From: Sphingopyxis sp.
GTDB taxonomy: Bacteria > Pseudomonadota > Alphaproteobacteria > Sphingomonadales > Sphingomonadaceae
Assembly (NCBI GenBank): GCA_026125835.1
Contig: JAHCKJ010000057.1
Coordinates: 1-10,475 of the forward strand
Direction of reading: 5' to 3'
DNA: 10,475 bases
Within the stretch, counting starts at the first letter, position 1, and the number at the start of each line of letters is the position of its first letter. Under the pieces are notes generated by a model, which had not been told where the DNA came from, did not search any database, and saw only the letters and a program-made list of their open reading frames with translations. Below are positions 1 to 6,669 of this stretch, piece by piece. The translations under genes were made by a program, and so were the position numbers.

Positions 1-689
1 TGCACCGCAGCAGCGCGCGCTATAATCCCGAGGCGCCGATCACCCATCACTGGTTCGATTCGACGCACATCACCTATGGCGTCGCGACGCTGGGGTTTGC
101 GACGCCCGCCATCCAGGTCGAAGGATCGGTCTTTACCGGCCGCGAGCCCAATGAAGAACGGTGGGGGATCGAAACCCCGCGGTTCGACAGCTGGTCGTTG
201 CGCGGGACCTGGAACCCTTCTCCATCGCTGGCAATGCAGGTCAGCCACGGTTTCCTGAAAGAGCCCGAGGCGTTCCATCCCGGCGAGAACGAGCATCGCA
301 CGACCGCGAGCGTCCATTGGAACAACGGGCGGGGCCTGTCGGCGACCGGCGCGTTCAGCGCCAAGAACCGCGACCCCGGGGCGACGCTGACCGCGTGGCT
401 GGCCGAGCTGAACTGGAACATCGACGATCATCACACGCTGTTCGGGCGGATCGAAAATGTGAAGAATGACGAGCTGTTCCCCGACCATGACGACCCGCTG
501 CACGACGTGCCGTTCCGGGTGTCGAAATTCCAGGCGGGCTATGCCTATCGGCTGCCGATCAGCGGCCCCCTCAATCTGGCACTCGGCGGCAGCATCGCGG
601 CGTTCGACAAGCCGCGCGCGCTCGATGCCGCCTATGGCCGGAACCCGATCGGCGCGACCGTCTTTGCCCGATTGAGCATCGGTCATTGA
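1..689 (+). CDS. Outer-membrane beta-barrel-like protein, C-terminal part (5' end outside window)
   Basis: The frame is open from base 3 to the TGA at 687-689, giving about 228 residues with no plausible start, so the gene begins upstream of the window. The protein is built from alternating polar/hydrophobic stretches ending in turns rich in Asp, Asn, Gly and Pro, for example around HHWFDSTHITYG, SWSLRGTWNPSP, SVHWNNGRGLSATG and GYAYRLPISGPLNLALGG. The last strand is ATVFARLSIGH at the very C-terminus. This is the pattern of a transmembrane beta-barrel in the outer membrane. I recall similar uncharacterised sphingomonad proteins with the same THHWFDSTHIT-type segment, but I cannot name a characterised family, ligand or transported substrate. 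phoD starts 58 bases downstream on the same strand, so co-transcription is plausible. Barrel fold is moderately sure; function is unknown. Confidence 0.7.
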   Translation, partial: HRSSARYNPEAPITHHWFDSTHITYGVATLGFATPAIQVEGSVFTGREPNEERWGIETPRFDSWSLRGTWNPSPSLAMQVSHGFLKEPEAFHPGENEHRTTASVHWNNGRGLSATGAFSAKNRDPGATLTAWLAELNWNIDDHHTLFGRIENVKNDELFPDHDDPLHDVPFRVSKFQAGYAYRLPISGPLNLALGGSIAAFDKPRALDAAYGRNPIGATVFARLSIGH

Positions 690-697
690 TGTAACTT

Positions 698-749
698 ATG
701 GCTGGGCTATCGAGGGGCAGCGATTCGCGCCCCAACGGAGCCCAGCCAT
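698..749 (+). promoter_or_regulatory. Stem-loop enclosing the phoD ribosome-binding site and start codon
   Basis: Bases 698-708 (ATGGCTGGGCT) and 739-749 (AGCCCAGCCAT) are perfect 11-bp inverted repeats. Inside them GGGGC (714-718) pairs with GCCCC (729-733), and GCG (720-722) pairs with CGC (726-728) around an ATT loop, so a nearly continuous three-part hairpin forms in the transcript. The outer 3' arm contains the first two bases of the phoD ATG (748-750) and half of the Shine-Dalgarno GGAG (737-740). There is no T-run after it. It could limit phoD translation, respond to a ligand or protein, or mark the end of the upstream message. The pairing is seen directly; the role is inference. Confidence 0.6.
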
Positions 750-2313
750 GTACAACCGCCGCCACTTCCTTGCCGGGGCGACCCTCGCCGGCCTCGCCGC
801 CCCTGCCATCGTCCGCGCGCAGGGCATGTTCGGCGATTTTCCTTTCAGCCTGGGGGTCGCCGCGGGCGATCCGGCGAGCGACGGTTTCGTGATCTGGACG
901 CGGTTGGCGCCGCGCCCGATGGAACGGCACGGCGGCATGCCGCAGGTCAATGTGCCGGTCGAGTGGGAGGTCGCGAGCGACACCGGCTTTCGCCAGATCG
1001 TCGCCAAAGGCACCGAACTGGCGCGTCCGCATCTGGCGCACAGCGTCCATGTCGAGGTGGCGGGGCTGCAACCCGACCGCCCCTATTATTACCGCTTTAC
1101 CGCGGGCGGCGAACGCAGCCTGCGCGGCCGCGCGCGCACCCTGCCCGCGCCGGGTGCCAGGGTCGATGCGCTGAAATTCGGCGTTGCCGGGTGCCAGCAT
1201 TTCGAGTCCGGATTCTACGGCGCCTATCGCCATATGGCGCGCGAAGACCTGGCCTTTGTCTATCATTATGGCGATTTCATTTATGAATATCGGCAGGATT
1301 ATCTGTTCGACGACGGCCTGCCGATCCGCCCGGTGCGCCAATATGCGCATCGCGCACTGTTCGACGTCAATGATTTCCGCAATGCCTATGCCCAGACGCT
1401 GACCGATATCGACCAGCAAGCGGTGCGCGCCACCCACGCCTTTCTGTCAAGTTTCGACGACCATGAAATCAACAACAATTGGGTGTCGCAATATGACAAC
1501 TGGAAACTGAACCTCGACGGCAACGACCCCGACGCCGCGCCGCCCGAAGTGTTCCTGTTGAAAAAGCAGGCGGCGTTGCAGGCATGGTACGAACATATGC
1601 CGGTGCGCAAGGCGCTGCTGCCACGCGGCGGCATGGTCAATGCCCACCGCGAGTTCCGTTATGGCGACCTGATGGCGATGCAATTGCTCGACACGCGCCA
1701 ATATCGCGACGACCAGCCGTGCGGCGACGGCTTCAAACCCGCGTGCCCCGACGTGTTTGCCAAGGACCGGCAGGTGCTGGGCAAGGCACAGGAAGAGTGG
1801 CTCGGCCGCAACCTGTCGCGCGGCGGGGCGACGTGGAACACGCTGGCGCAGCAGGTAACGATGATGTCGCTCGACCGCCGCCGCCGCTCCGACGAACCGC
1901 AGAAGATCCTGAACATCGACAGCTGGGCGGGTTATGAAGAGCCGCGGCAGCGCATCCTGTCGCGCCTTGCCGGGCTGAAGAACTGCATCGTGCTGACCGG
2001 CGACGAGCACCAGAATTTCTGCGGCGACCTGGTCCAGCGCGACAAGGAGGTCGGCGCCGAATTTGTCGCCACCTCGATCAGCAGCGGCGGCGACGGCAGC
2101 GACAAGCGGAGCGGCACCGACGAATGGCTGGCGCGCAACCCCGAACTGAAATTCGCCAACGACCAGCGCGGCTATCTGGTGTGCGATGTCAATCGCGAGG
2201 CGTGGCAGACGCATTTCATGGTCGTCGACAAGGTGACGACGCCGGTGAGCACGCTGTCGAAACGCGCGACGGGCATCGTCGAGCGCGACGTGCCCGGGAT
2301 CAGGATGGCCTGA
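748..2313 (+). CDS. phoD: PhoD-family alkaline phosphatase, Tat-exported
   Basis: This 521-residue protein is an exported metallophosphatase that releases phosphate from organic phosphomono- or diesters. It begins with a twin-arginine signal (N3-R-R-H-F-L), a hydrophobic stretch to about residue 22 and a likely cleavage after VRA (22-24). The N-terminal PhoD domain (FSLGVAAGDP at 33-42, then VIWTRLAP) is followed by the catalytic domain. Visible motifs are GCQ at 148-150, HYGDFIYEY at 173-181, DDHEINNN at 237-244, LDTRQYR at 314-320 and LTGDEHQNF at 416-424. By position C149, D176, Y179 and D419 match the family's iron/calcium ligands. GGAG at 737-740 sits seven bases before the ATG; no other start is available in frame nearby. 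No Pho-box-like repeat was recognised upstream; instead the start lies in a strong hairpin. Family assignment is firm; the substrate is not determined. Confidence 0.95.
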   Translation: MYNRRHFLAGATLAGLAAPAIVRAQGMFGDFPFSLGVAAGDPASDGFVIWTRLAPRPMERHGGMPQVNVPVEWEVASDTGFRQIVAKGTELARPHLAHSVHVEVAGLQPDRPYYYRFTAGGERSLRGRARTLPAPGARVDALKFGVAGCQHFESGFYGAYRHMAREDLAFVYHYGDFIYEYRQDYLFDDGLPIRPVRQYAHRALFDVNDFRNAYAQTLTDIDQQAVRATHAFLSSFDDHEINNNWVSQYDNWKLNLDGNDPDAAPPEVFLLKKQAALQAWYEHMPVRKALLPRGGMVNAHREFRYGDLMAMQLLDTRQYRDDQPCGDGFKPACPDVFAKDRQVLGKAQEEWLGRNLSRGGATWNTLAQQVTMMSLDRRRRSDEPQKILNIDSWAGYEEPRQRILSRLAGLKNCIVLTGDEHQNFCGDLVQRDKEVGAEFVATSISSGGDGSDKRSGTDEWLARNPELKFANDQRGYLVCDVNREAWQTHFMVVDKVTTPVSTLSKRATGIVERDVPGIRMA

Positions 2314-2356
2314 GCGACTTTCGGGCGAACCATTGCTCCATATCTCCCATCGCGAG

Positions 2357-2380
2357 GTGGGCCAAGGGTGTTGCGCCCAC
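2357..2380 (+). terminator. Possible weak terminator hairpin after phoD
   Basis: GTGGGC (2357-2362) pairs with GCCCAC (2375-2380) around a 12-base loop, about 45 bases after the phoD stop. No T-run follows, so if it ends transcription it does so weakly or with Rho. It may equally protect the 3' end of the message. Confidence 0.25.
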
Positions 2381-2457
2381 AAAGGCGCTATGACGTAATC
2401 ACAAATTCACGCCGGGGATGGGGAAAATGTCGGCTTTGGGGTGGGAAGCGGCCGGTG

Positions 2458-2486
2458 CCGGTCCTCCCCGGAACGGGGAGGATCGG
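2458..2486 (+). repeat. 13-bp intergenic inverted repeat (hairpin with GAA loop)
   Basis: TCCTCCCCG (2462-2470) pairs perfectly with CGGGGAGGA (2474-2482) around a three-base GAA loop. The stem extends outward through one G-T wobble and three further pairs to 2458/2486. There is no T-run on either side, so it is not a standard terminator. GC-rich stems of this kind are often dispersed intergenic repeats in sphingomonad genomes; that reading is inference. Confidence 0.5.
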
Positions 2487-2528
2487 CTATGTCCGCAATC
2501 GGTCGAAACCTACCACGCCAAAATATAC

Positions 2529-2556
2529 CGGTTCGCTTCGGCGCTCGTTCGAACCG
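2529..2556 (+). repeat. 7-bp inverted repeat upstream of the DUF3703 gene
   Basis: CGGTTCG (2529-2535) and CGAACCG (2550-2556) are perfect inverted repeats separated by 14 bases, ending 45 bases before the DUF3703 start. They could be a leader hairpin or an operator. The sequence supports only the symmetry. Confidence 0.3.
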
Positions 2557-2588
2557 CAACCTCCATGGTAGCGTCATTCCCACATTCC

Positions 2589-2592
2589 GGAG
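2589..2592 (+). promoter_or_regulatory. Shine-Dalgarno that selects the DUF3703 start
   Basis: GGAG at 2589-2592 abuts an in-frame ATG at 2593 with no spacer, but is nine bases from the next in-frame ATG at 2602. The second ATG therefore has normal spacing and is the likelier start. Confidence 0.6.
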
Positions 2593-2601
2593 ATGCCCTT
2601 G

Positions 2602-3021
2602 ATGAAACCCGCCCTGAAAACCGCGTTCGCGAACGAAATGGCGGCAGCGCAGGCCGCCGAGGATGCGGGCGACATGGCGCTCGCCAAACATCATCTGGAA
2701 CGGGCGCATATTCTGGGCCAGCGCCGCTACTGGACCCATGTCCAGACGCATTTCCAGATGTGGCGCCTCGCGCGCAAGCAGGCCGATCGCAAGGAAGCGC
2801 GCGGCCAGCTCGTCCGCCTCATCGGCGCCGGACCCTTTCATCTGGCGGGCTGGGTTCCGATCGGCAACACCGGCGGCGCCGACGTTTCCGCTGTTCAACC
2901 GATGCCGATCCCGGCCGACCTGCGACCCTATCTGGTCGGCCATTCGCTACGCAACGGGTTGATATTGCGCGGGATATTGGTCGCGCTGCTCGCCGCCGCA
3001 TATCTGGTCCTGATGCGGTAG
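2602..3021 (+). CDS. DUF3703 family protein with C-terminal membrane helix
   Basis: This 139-residue protein (start at 2602; 142 residues if the ATG at 2593 is used) matches the uncharacterised DUF3703 family. The family signature is visible: an N-terminal helix with AAAQAAEDAGD, then AKHHLERAHILGQ, a segment ending THFQMWRLARKQ, and WVPIGNTGGADVSAVQPMPIP followed by DLRPYL. The last 20 or so residues (GLILRGILVALLAAAYLVLM) form one hydrophobic helix, suggesting tail-anchoring in the inner membrane with the conserved part in the cytoplasm. The helical His/Gln-rich first half resembles a TPR-like hairpin, but no catalytic motif is evident. DUF3703 genes are, in my recollection, often found near metal-resistance loci; nothing here proves such a role. 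It converges on the amidase gene, with 30 bases between the stops. Family call good; function unknown. Confidence 0.82.
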   Translation: MKPALKTAFANEMAAAQAAEDAGDMALAKHHLERAHILGQRRYWTHVQTHFQMWRLARKQADRKEARGQLVRLIGAGPFHLAGWVPIGNTGGADVSAVQPMPIPADLRPYLVGHSLRNGLILRGILVALLAAAYLVLMR

Positions 3022-3026
3022 CCGGC

Positions 3027-3041
3027 GCGGTCACGGACCGT
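3027..3041. terminator. Small hairpin between convergent genes
   Basis: CGGTC (3028-3032) pairs with GACCG (3036-3040) around an ACG loop, with a possible G-T pair outside. It lies in the 30-base gap between the convergent stops of the DUF3703 and amidase genes, so it could serve both strands. The stem is short and has no T-run, so this is weak. Confidence 0.2.
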
Positions 3042-3051
3042 CGCCCGCCGC

Positions 3052-3741
3052 TCAACTGCCCTCGGGCTGCGGCAGCAGCAGGGCGAGCAGGATCGCGCGG
3101 CATTCGCCATCGATCGTGCCGTCGATCAACTCGGGGCGAAAACGTCGCTGGAACGCGACCGTCGCCGCAAAGCCGTCGGTCACATCATAGCCAAAGCGTT
3201 CGAGCGCCAGCAGAAACCCTGCGTCGGTCCACAGCGGATCGGTCAGTTTCTTGCGCGGCCGCGGCAGCGCGAGGCGGCGGCGCGCCAACTCCTCCCACGG
3301 GAACAATTCGCCCGGATCCTGCTTGCGCGTCGCTGCGATGTCCGAATGGCCGACGACATTGCCGCGGGTGATCGCATAGCGATCCTTGATCATATGGACG
3401 AGACGGACGACCGAGGCGACCTGCGGATCGGGGAACGGGACATAGCCGAATTCATGGCCCGGATTGACGATCTCGATCCCGACGCTTGCCGAATTGATGT
3501 CGCTGACCCCGCGCCAGTGCGACCGGCCCGCGTGCCAGGCGCGCTTGTCCTCGGGCACCATCCGGGTGATCTGACCGTCCTCGCTGACGACATAATGCGC
3601 CGACACCTTTGATTCGGGGTTCGCCAGCCAGTCGATCGCGCCCGCGCCGGTCGGCATCCCGGTATAGTGCAGCACGATCATCGAGATGGGCAGCGCGCGC
3701 TCGTCGAAATTGGGTGACCAGCGTTCGATAAAGTCGCTCAT
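3052..3741 (-). CDS. N-acetylmuramoyl-L-alanine amidase, AmpD/AmiD type
   Basis: This 229-residue zinc amidase cleaves the bond between N-acetylmuramic acid and the L-Ala of the stem peptide. Amidase_2 motifs are clear: IVLHYTGM at 22-29 (zinc His25), SAHYVV near 47-52, RAWHAG at 67-72, SVGIEIVNPGHE at 86-97 (Glu90), VVGHSDIAATRKQDPG at 129-144 (zinc His132, Lys140, zinc Asp142). Residues from about 171 to 222, with TVAFQRRFRPELIDG, resemble a peptidoglycan-binding domain. No signal peptide or lipobox is seen, so it is probably cytoplasmic and acts in muropeptide recycling, as AmpD does. I chose the ATG at 3741 because homologues start near the WSPNFDER segment; a TTG at 3813 would add 24 residues that look unrelated. 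The gene is last in the che-direction run, 74 bases after cheR, so it may be read through but is functionally separate. Confidence 0.92.
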   Translation of the reverse strand: MSDFIERWSPNFDERALPISMIVLHYTGMPTGAGAIDWLANPESKVSAHYVVSEDGQITRMVPEDKRAWHAGRSHWRGVSDINSASVGIEIVNPGHEFGYVPFPDPQVASVVRLVHMIKDRYAITRGNVVGHSDIAATRKQDPGELFPWEELARRRLALPRPRKKLTDPLWTDAGFLLALERFGYDVTDGFAATVAFQRRFRPELIDGTIDGECRAILLALLLPQPEGS

Positions 3742-3815
3742 GCGGTTCGCGGCCCATTGTTGGTCCCGGGACGGGATGCCGATCCACCTGCGCCAGCGCG
3801 GCGCAAATTGCAAGG

Positions 3816-4673
3816 TCAGGCGGCGGCGGCGCGGCGCGCCTGCTGGTCGGCAGGTTCGTAGAGACCGCGCAGCCGCGGACTGGCGACGAACTTGTCGGTC
3901 TGGCCCAGCACCGTTTCCCCGGCACCCAGCACCAGAAAGCTCTGCGGCGCTGCCATCGCGCGCAACTTCGCGAACGCCTTTTGCCGCATCGGCCCCGAAA
4001 AATAGAGCAGCAGGTTGCGGCAGAAAATCAGGTCGGCGGCACTGGCGAGCGGCGGCCGGTCGGTCAGCATATTCTGCACCGAAAAATCGATCCGGCGCCT
4101 GAGGTCGGCCTTGGCGAGCCAGCCGCCCTCGGTCTGATCGAACCAGCGCACCATGCGCTGCACCGGCAGCCCGCGCTGGATTTCAAACTGGCTGTACAAA
4201 CCGACGCGGGCGCGGCTGATCGCGTGACAGCTGACGTCGGTGCCGACGATATCGACCTGCCACCCAGCCCATGCCTCGCCCTGTTCGGCGATCAGCATCG
4301 CGAGCGAATAGGCCTCTTGCCCCGTCGACACCCCGCAATGCCAGATCGTCAGCCGCCGCTGGCTCGCATTGACCTGACGCAGATATTCAAGCGCGGTGGT
4401 CGCTATGTCGTCGAACACGCTGTGTTCGCGATAGAAATAGGTTTCATTGTTCAGCATCGCATCGACCGTGTCGTCGAGCAGCTGGCGGCTGTTCGACGTG
4501 ACCAGCGCCGCGACCAGCCCGTCGAGATCGTCGATGCCGTGCCGCTGCATCACCGGTTTCAGCGACATTTCGATGCGCCAGATGCGGTTCGGCGACAGTG
4601 TCTGGCCGGTCCGCGATTCGAGCACCCCCATCAGCACGCGATAGGCCGATTCGCTGGCGCTGCCGCCCATCAT
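3816..4673 (-). CDS. cheR: Chemotaxis protein methyltransferase CheR
   Basis: CheR moves methyl groups from S-adenosylmethionine to glutamates of chemoreceptors, opposing CheB. The 285-residue product has the usual family length and layout: a helical N-terminal domain to about residue 70, NETYFYRE at 76-83, the SAM-binding WHCGVSTGQEAYSLAM at 111-126 (family form is closer to WSAGCSTGEEPYSLAM), GTD at 144-146, and DLIFCRNLLLYF at 214-225. The C-terminus has no pentapeptide-binding or TPR extension. The ATG at 4673 overlaps the cheB stop as ATGA, and the second codon is also ATG (4670). No clear Shine-Dalgarno is seen, so translation probably depends on coupling to cheB. The SAM loop substitutions are conservative, so it should be active. 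Confidence 0.96.
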   Translation of the reverse strand: MMGGSASESAYRVLMGVLESRTGQTLSPNRIWRIEMSLKPVMQRHGIDDLDGLVAALVTSNSRQLLDDTVDAMLNNETYFYREHSVFDDIATTALEYLRQVNASQRRLTIWHCGVSTGQEAYSLAMLIAEQGEAWAGWQVDIVGTDVSCHAISRARVGLYSQFEIQRGLPVQRMVRWFDQTEGGWLAKADLRRRIDFSVQNMLTDRPPLASAADLIFCRNLLLYFSGPMRQKAFAKLRAMAAPQSFLVLGAGETVLGQTDKFVASPRLRGLYEPADQQARRAAAA

Positions 4674-5770
4674 GTCGGCCGCCGCCCGGGCAGGAAGCTG
4701 CCCAGCATCAGTGCGATCGCATCGGGGTTCAGCGTTGCGGCGGCAATGCCTGCCTTGGCCACCGCGCCGGGCATCCCCCAGATCACGCAGCTTTCGGGCG
4801 CCTGCGCGAACACCGTGCCGCCCGCCTGTTTCAGGCGCGCCGCGCCCGCCGCGCCGTCGCGGCCCATGCCGCTCAGCACTACGCCGACCCCGCCCTTGCC
4901 ATAAACCTCTGCCACCGAAGCGAACATCGGGTCGGCCGAGGGGCAGCAGCCATTGTCGACCGGGCGGTGGTCGAGCGCGATGGTCTTGCGGCGACCGTGC
5001 GCGACCACCACGATATGCGCGTCGCCCGGCGCCAGATAGATATGGCCGGGCTCGATCACCATGCCGTCCGCCGCGACCACCGCCCGCCGGTGTGTCATCG
5101 TCGCAATCTGCTTGGCGTAAAATTCCATGAAGGCGTCGGGCAGATGCTGGGTCAACAGGATCGGCGCGGCGATGCGCGGATCGAGATGCGCCAGGAAATT
5201 GGCAAAGGCGGGAATGCCGCCGGTCGACGCCGCGACCGCTATACATTCGAGCGGCTGGTCGCCTTCGACCGCCAGTGCAACCGGCGGCGGCGCGCGGCGC
5301 TCGGCGACGGGGACCGGCGCCGGATAATCCTGCTGGTGGCCAAGCGACAATATGCGGTCGGTCAGCACTTCGGCAAAGCGTCCCGAAAAGCTGCCGCGAC
5401 CCGGTTTGGCGAGCGTGTCGCTCGCGCCGAGCGCCAGCGCCTCGATCGCGGCGGGGCCGCCCTCGACGCAATTCGATGACAGGATCAGGACCCGCGCGCG
5501 CGCGGCGCGTTCCAATATGTGCGGCAGCGCGTCGATGCCGTTCATCCCCGGCATTTCAATGTCGAGCACAACGACATCGACCGGCTCGCGCGCCAGAAAA
5601 GCGAGTGCGTCGCGCGCCGAGGCGACCGAGGCGCATATCTGCAGGCCGTCGTGCTGGTCGACGATGCGCTCCAAAATGCTGCGGACGACCAGGCTGTCGT
5701 CGACCAGCATCACCCGGACGGTGCGCGCCGTCGGTTGGGGATCGGGATCAAGGGGCTGCGGCCGCGCCAT
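4670..5770 (-). CDS. cheB: Receptor methylesterase/deamidase response regulator CheB
   Basis: CheB removes methyl groups from chemoreceptors and deamidates glutamines when phosphorylated by CheA. With the ATG at 5770 it is 366 residues. The receiver domain covers about 17-135: MLVDDS, phospho-acceptor Asp70 in VVLDIEMPGMNG, and AKP near 121-123. A proline-rich linker (about 148-170) leads to the esterase domain, with catalytic Ser182 in AASTGG, His209 in LTQH and Asp305 in GMGRDG. A TTG at 5788 would add six residues and overlap cheY by eight bases; neither start has a strong Shine-Dalgarno, and I prefer ATG. The stop overlaps the cheR start by four bases. All catalytic residues are present. 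Confidence 0.96.
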   Translation of the reverse strand: MARPQPLDPDPQPTARTVRVMLVDDSLVVRSILERIVDQHDGLQICASVASARDALAFLAREPVDVVVLDIEMPGMNGIDALPHILERAARARVLILSSNCVEGGPAAIEALALGASDTLAKPGRGSFSGRFAEVLTDRILSLGHQQDYPAPVPVAERRAPPPVALAVEGDQPLECIAVAASTGGIPAFANFLAHLDPRIAAPILLTQHLPDAFMEFYAKQIATMTHRRAVVAADGMVIEPGHIYLAPGDAHIVVVAHGRRKTIALDHRPVDNGCCPSADPMFASVAEVYGKGGVGVVLSGMGRDGAAGAARLKQAGGTVFAQAPESCVIWGMPGAVAKAGIAAATLNPDAIALMLGSFLPGRRPT

Positions 5771-5780
5771 CGCCAGCGGC

Positions 5781-6155
5781 TCAGGCAACGCCGACGAGTT
5801 GCAATTTTCCTTCCAGCGTTTCGCGGTCGAACGGCTTCATGACATATTCGTCGGCGCCCGCCTCGATCGCGGCGCGGATGTGGTCGATGCTGTTCTCGGT
5901 CGTGCAGAAAACGACGCGCGGGCGCTCTTCATGCCCGTAATCGAGGTCGTTGAACGCACCCAGAAACTCCATCCCGCTCATCACCGGCATGTTCCAGTCG
6001 AGCAGGATGACGTCGGGCCGGTTGGCGCGGCAAAAGGTCAGCGCCTCCTGCCCGTCGGCGGCCTCCTCGACCGCGAACGACATGCTTTCAAGGATGTGGC
6101 GCGCGACCTTGCGAATGACTTTGCTGTCGTCAACGACCAGACAGGATTTCGACAT
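5781..6155 (-). CDS. cheY: Single-domain response regulator CheY
   Basis: This 124-residue protein is one receiver domain, the diffusible output of the pathway that binds the flagellar switch when phosphorylated by CheA (the alternative is a phosphate sink, as some alphaproteobacterial CheY proteins are). Conserved residues are Asp9/Asp10 in VVDDS, phospho-acceptor Asp53 in ILLDWNMPVMSG, Thr85 in FCTTE and Lys107 in VMKPFD. The segment VVFCTTEN with DYGHEERPR before it is typical of alphaproteobacterial CheY. A TTG codon lies just upstream, but the ATG at 6155 has GGAG at 6164-6167 with an eight-base spacer and is the start. cheB begins about ten bases after the stop. No cheZ is present in the window. 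Confidence 0.95.
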   Translation of the reverse strand: MSKSCLVVDDSKVIRKVARHILESMSFAVEEAADGQEALTFCRANRPDVILLDWNMPVMSGMEFLGAFNDLDYGHEERPRVVFCTTENSIDHIRAAIEAGADEYVMKPFDRETLEGKLQLVGVA

Positions 6156-6160
6156 CAAAT

Positions 6161-6235
6161 TTACTCCAGCCCCCCGATAATGAACCCACGATAGGGCGAA
6201 GGGGTATTCATGCCGTTAATAACGACGCCAATCAT
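6161..6235 (-). CDS. Possible 24-residue ORF coupled to cheW
   Basis: An ATG at 6235 overlaps the cheW stop as ATGA, the same junction as cheA-cheW and cheB-cheR. It opens a 24-codon frame that ends with TAA at 6161-6163, five bases before the cheY ATG, so it fills the only sizeable gap between cheW and cheY. The peptide starts MIGVVINGMN and ends GFIIGGLE; it is mildly hydrophobic with no known motif. By eye about 65 percent of its codons end in G or C, lower than the neighbouring genes, which argues for chance or for a non-coding role. No function can be assigned. Confidence 0.3.
   Translation of the reverse strand: MIGVVINGMNTPSPYRGFIIGGLE
6164..6167 (-). promoter_or_regulatory. Shine-Dalgarno of cheY
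   Basis: GGAG on the minus strand, eight bases before the cheY ATG, is the best-placed ribosome-binding site in the cluster and sets the start at 6155. It also falls inside the last codons of the possible small ORF that ends at 6161. Confidence 0.65.
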
Positions 6236-6669
6236 GCCGCGTTTAGGACCGGCAAGGTTATGAAATGCGACGGATCGACGACCAGCAGCGATGCGCTCTG
6301 ATGTTCGATCATTGCTTCGGCAACGCGCGCCCAACCGGGGAGCAATTTTCCCGACACCCGCGTTTCGGGCGCCTCGATGAAACAAACATCCTCGATCGCG
6401 TCGGCGAGCAGCGCATAGCCATGGCCTGCCACATCGACAACGATCACCCGCTGCCCTTCGGCGATCGGCACCGGCGGGAGGCCGATGACAACATGCGGGT
6501 CGATCAGGGTGAAGACGCGGCTGCGCAGCGCGAACAGCCCCGCGACGTGCGGCGGGGCGCCCGGCACCTCGACCGGCGTGCCGACCGCCACCACCGAATT
6601 GATCGCGCGGCTGCGCAGCGCGACGCGGGTATCGGCGATCCGCGCGACCAGATACAGCTTGTCCATCAT
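6232..6669 (-). CDS. cheW: Chemotaxis adaptor CheW
   Basis: CheW links CheA to chemoreceptors in the membrane array. The 145-residue protein has a CheW fold: first strand KLYLVARIADTRVALRS at 4-20, then HVAGLFALRSRVFTLIDP at 41-58 in place of the more usual GLINLRG...PVIDL, RVIVVDVAGHGYALLAD at 74-90, and DVCFIEAP near 94-101. The second half is diverged, but length and strand order fit. The ATG at 6669 overlaps the cheA stop as ATGA, so it is translationally coupled; the next codon is also ATG. As the only stand-alone CheW here, it would pair with the two CheW-like regions of CheA. Confidence 0.88.
   Translation of the reverse strand: MMDKLYLVARIADTRVALRSRAINSVVAVGTPVEVPGAPPHVAGLFALRSRVFTLIDPHVVIGLPPVPIAEGQRVIVVDVAGHGYALLADAIEDVCFIEAPETRVSGKLLPGWARVAEAMIEHQSASLLVVDPSHFITLPVLNAA

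Larger units (their letters stand above)
2314..2601. other. 288-base gap between phoD and the DUF3703 gene; three inverted repeats
   Basis: I find no convincing gene in this gap. It holds the weak hairpin at 2357-2380, a strong 13-bp hairpin at 2458-2486 and a 7-bp inverted repeat at 2529-2556. Two segments beginning ATGTC at 2427 and 2488 show loose similarity to each other and may be worn copies of a dispersed intergenic repeat. No clear -35/-10 pair stands out, although the DUF3703 promoter probably lies here. Confidence 0.5.

Noticed and set aside
2418..3371. A 317-codon + strand frame across the phoD-DUF3703 gap and into the amidase
   Set aside because: It crosses two well-supported genes and a non-coding repeat region; composition is Arg/Pro-rich without motifs.
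3742..3813. TTG start at 3813 for the amidase, giving 24 more residues
   Set aside because: The added segment has no signal-peptide character or family similarity, and the ATG at 3741 leads straight into the conserved N-terminus.
4674..5471. An upstream extension of the cheR frame into cheB
   Set aside because: The extension overlaps the intact CheB esterase domain, is Arg/Gly-rich, and CheR has its normal length from the ATG at 4673.
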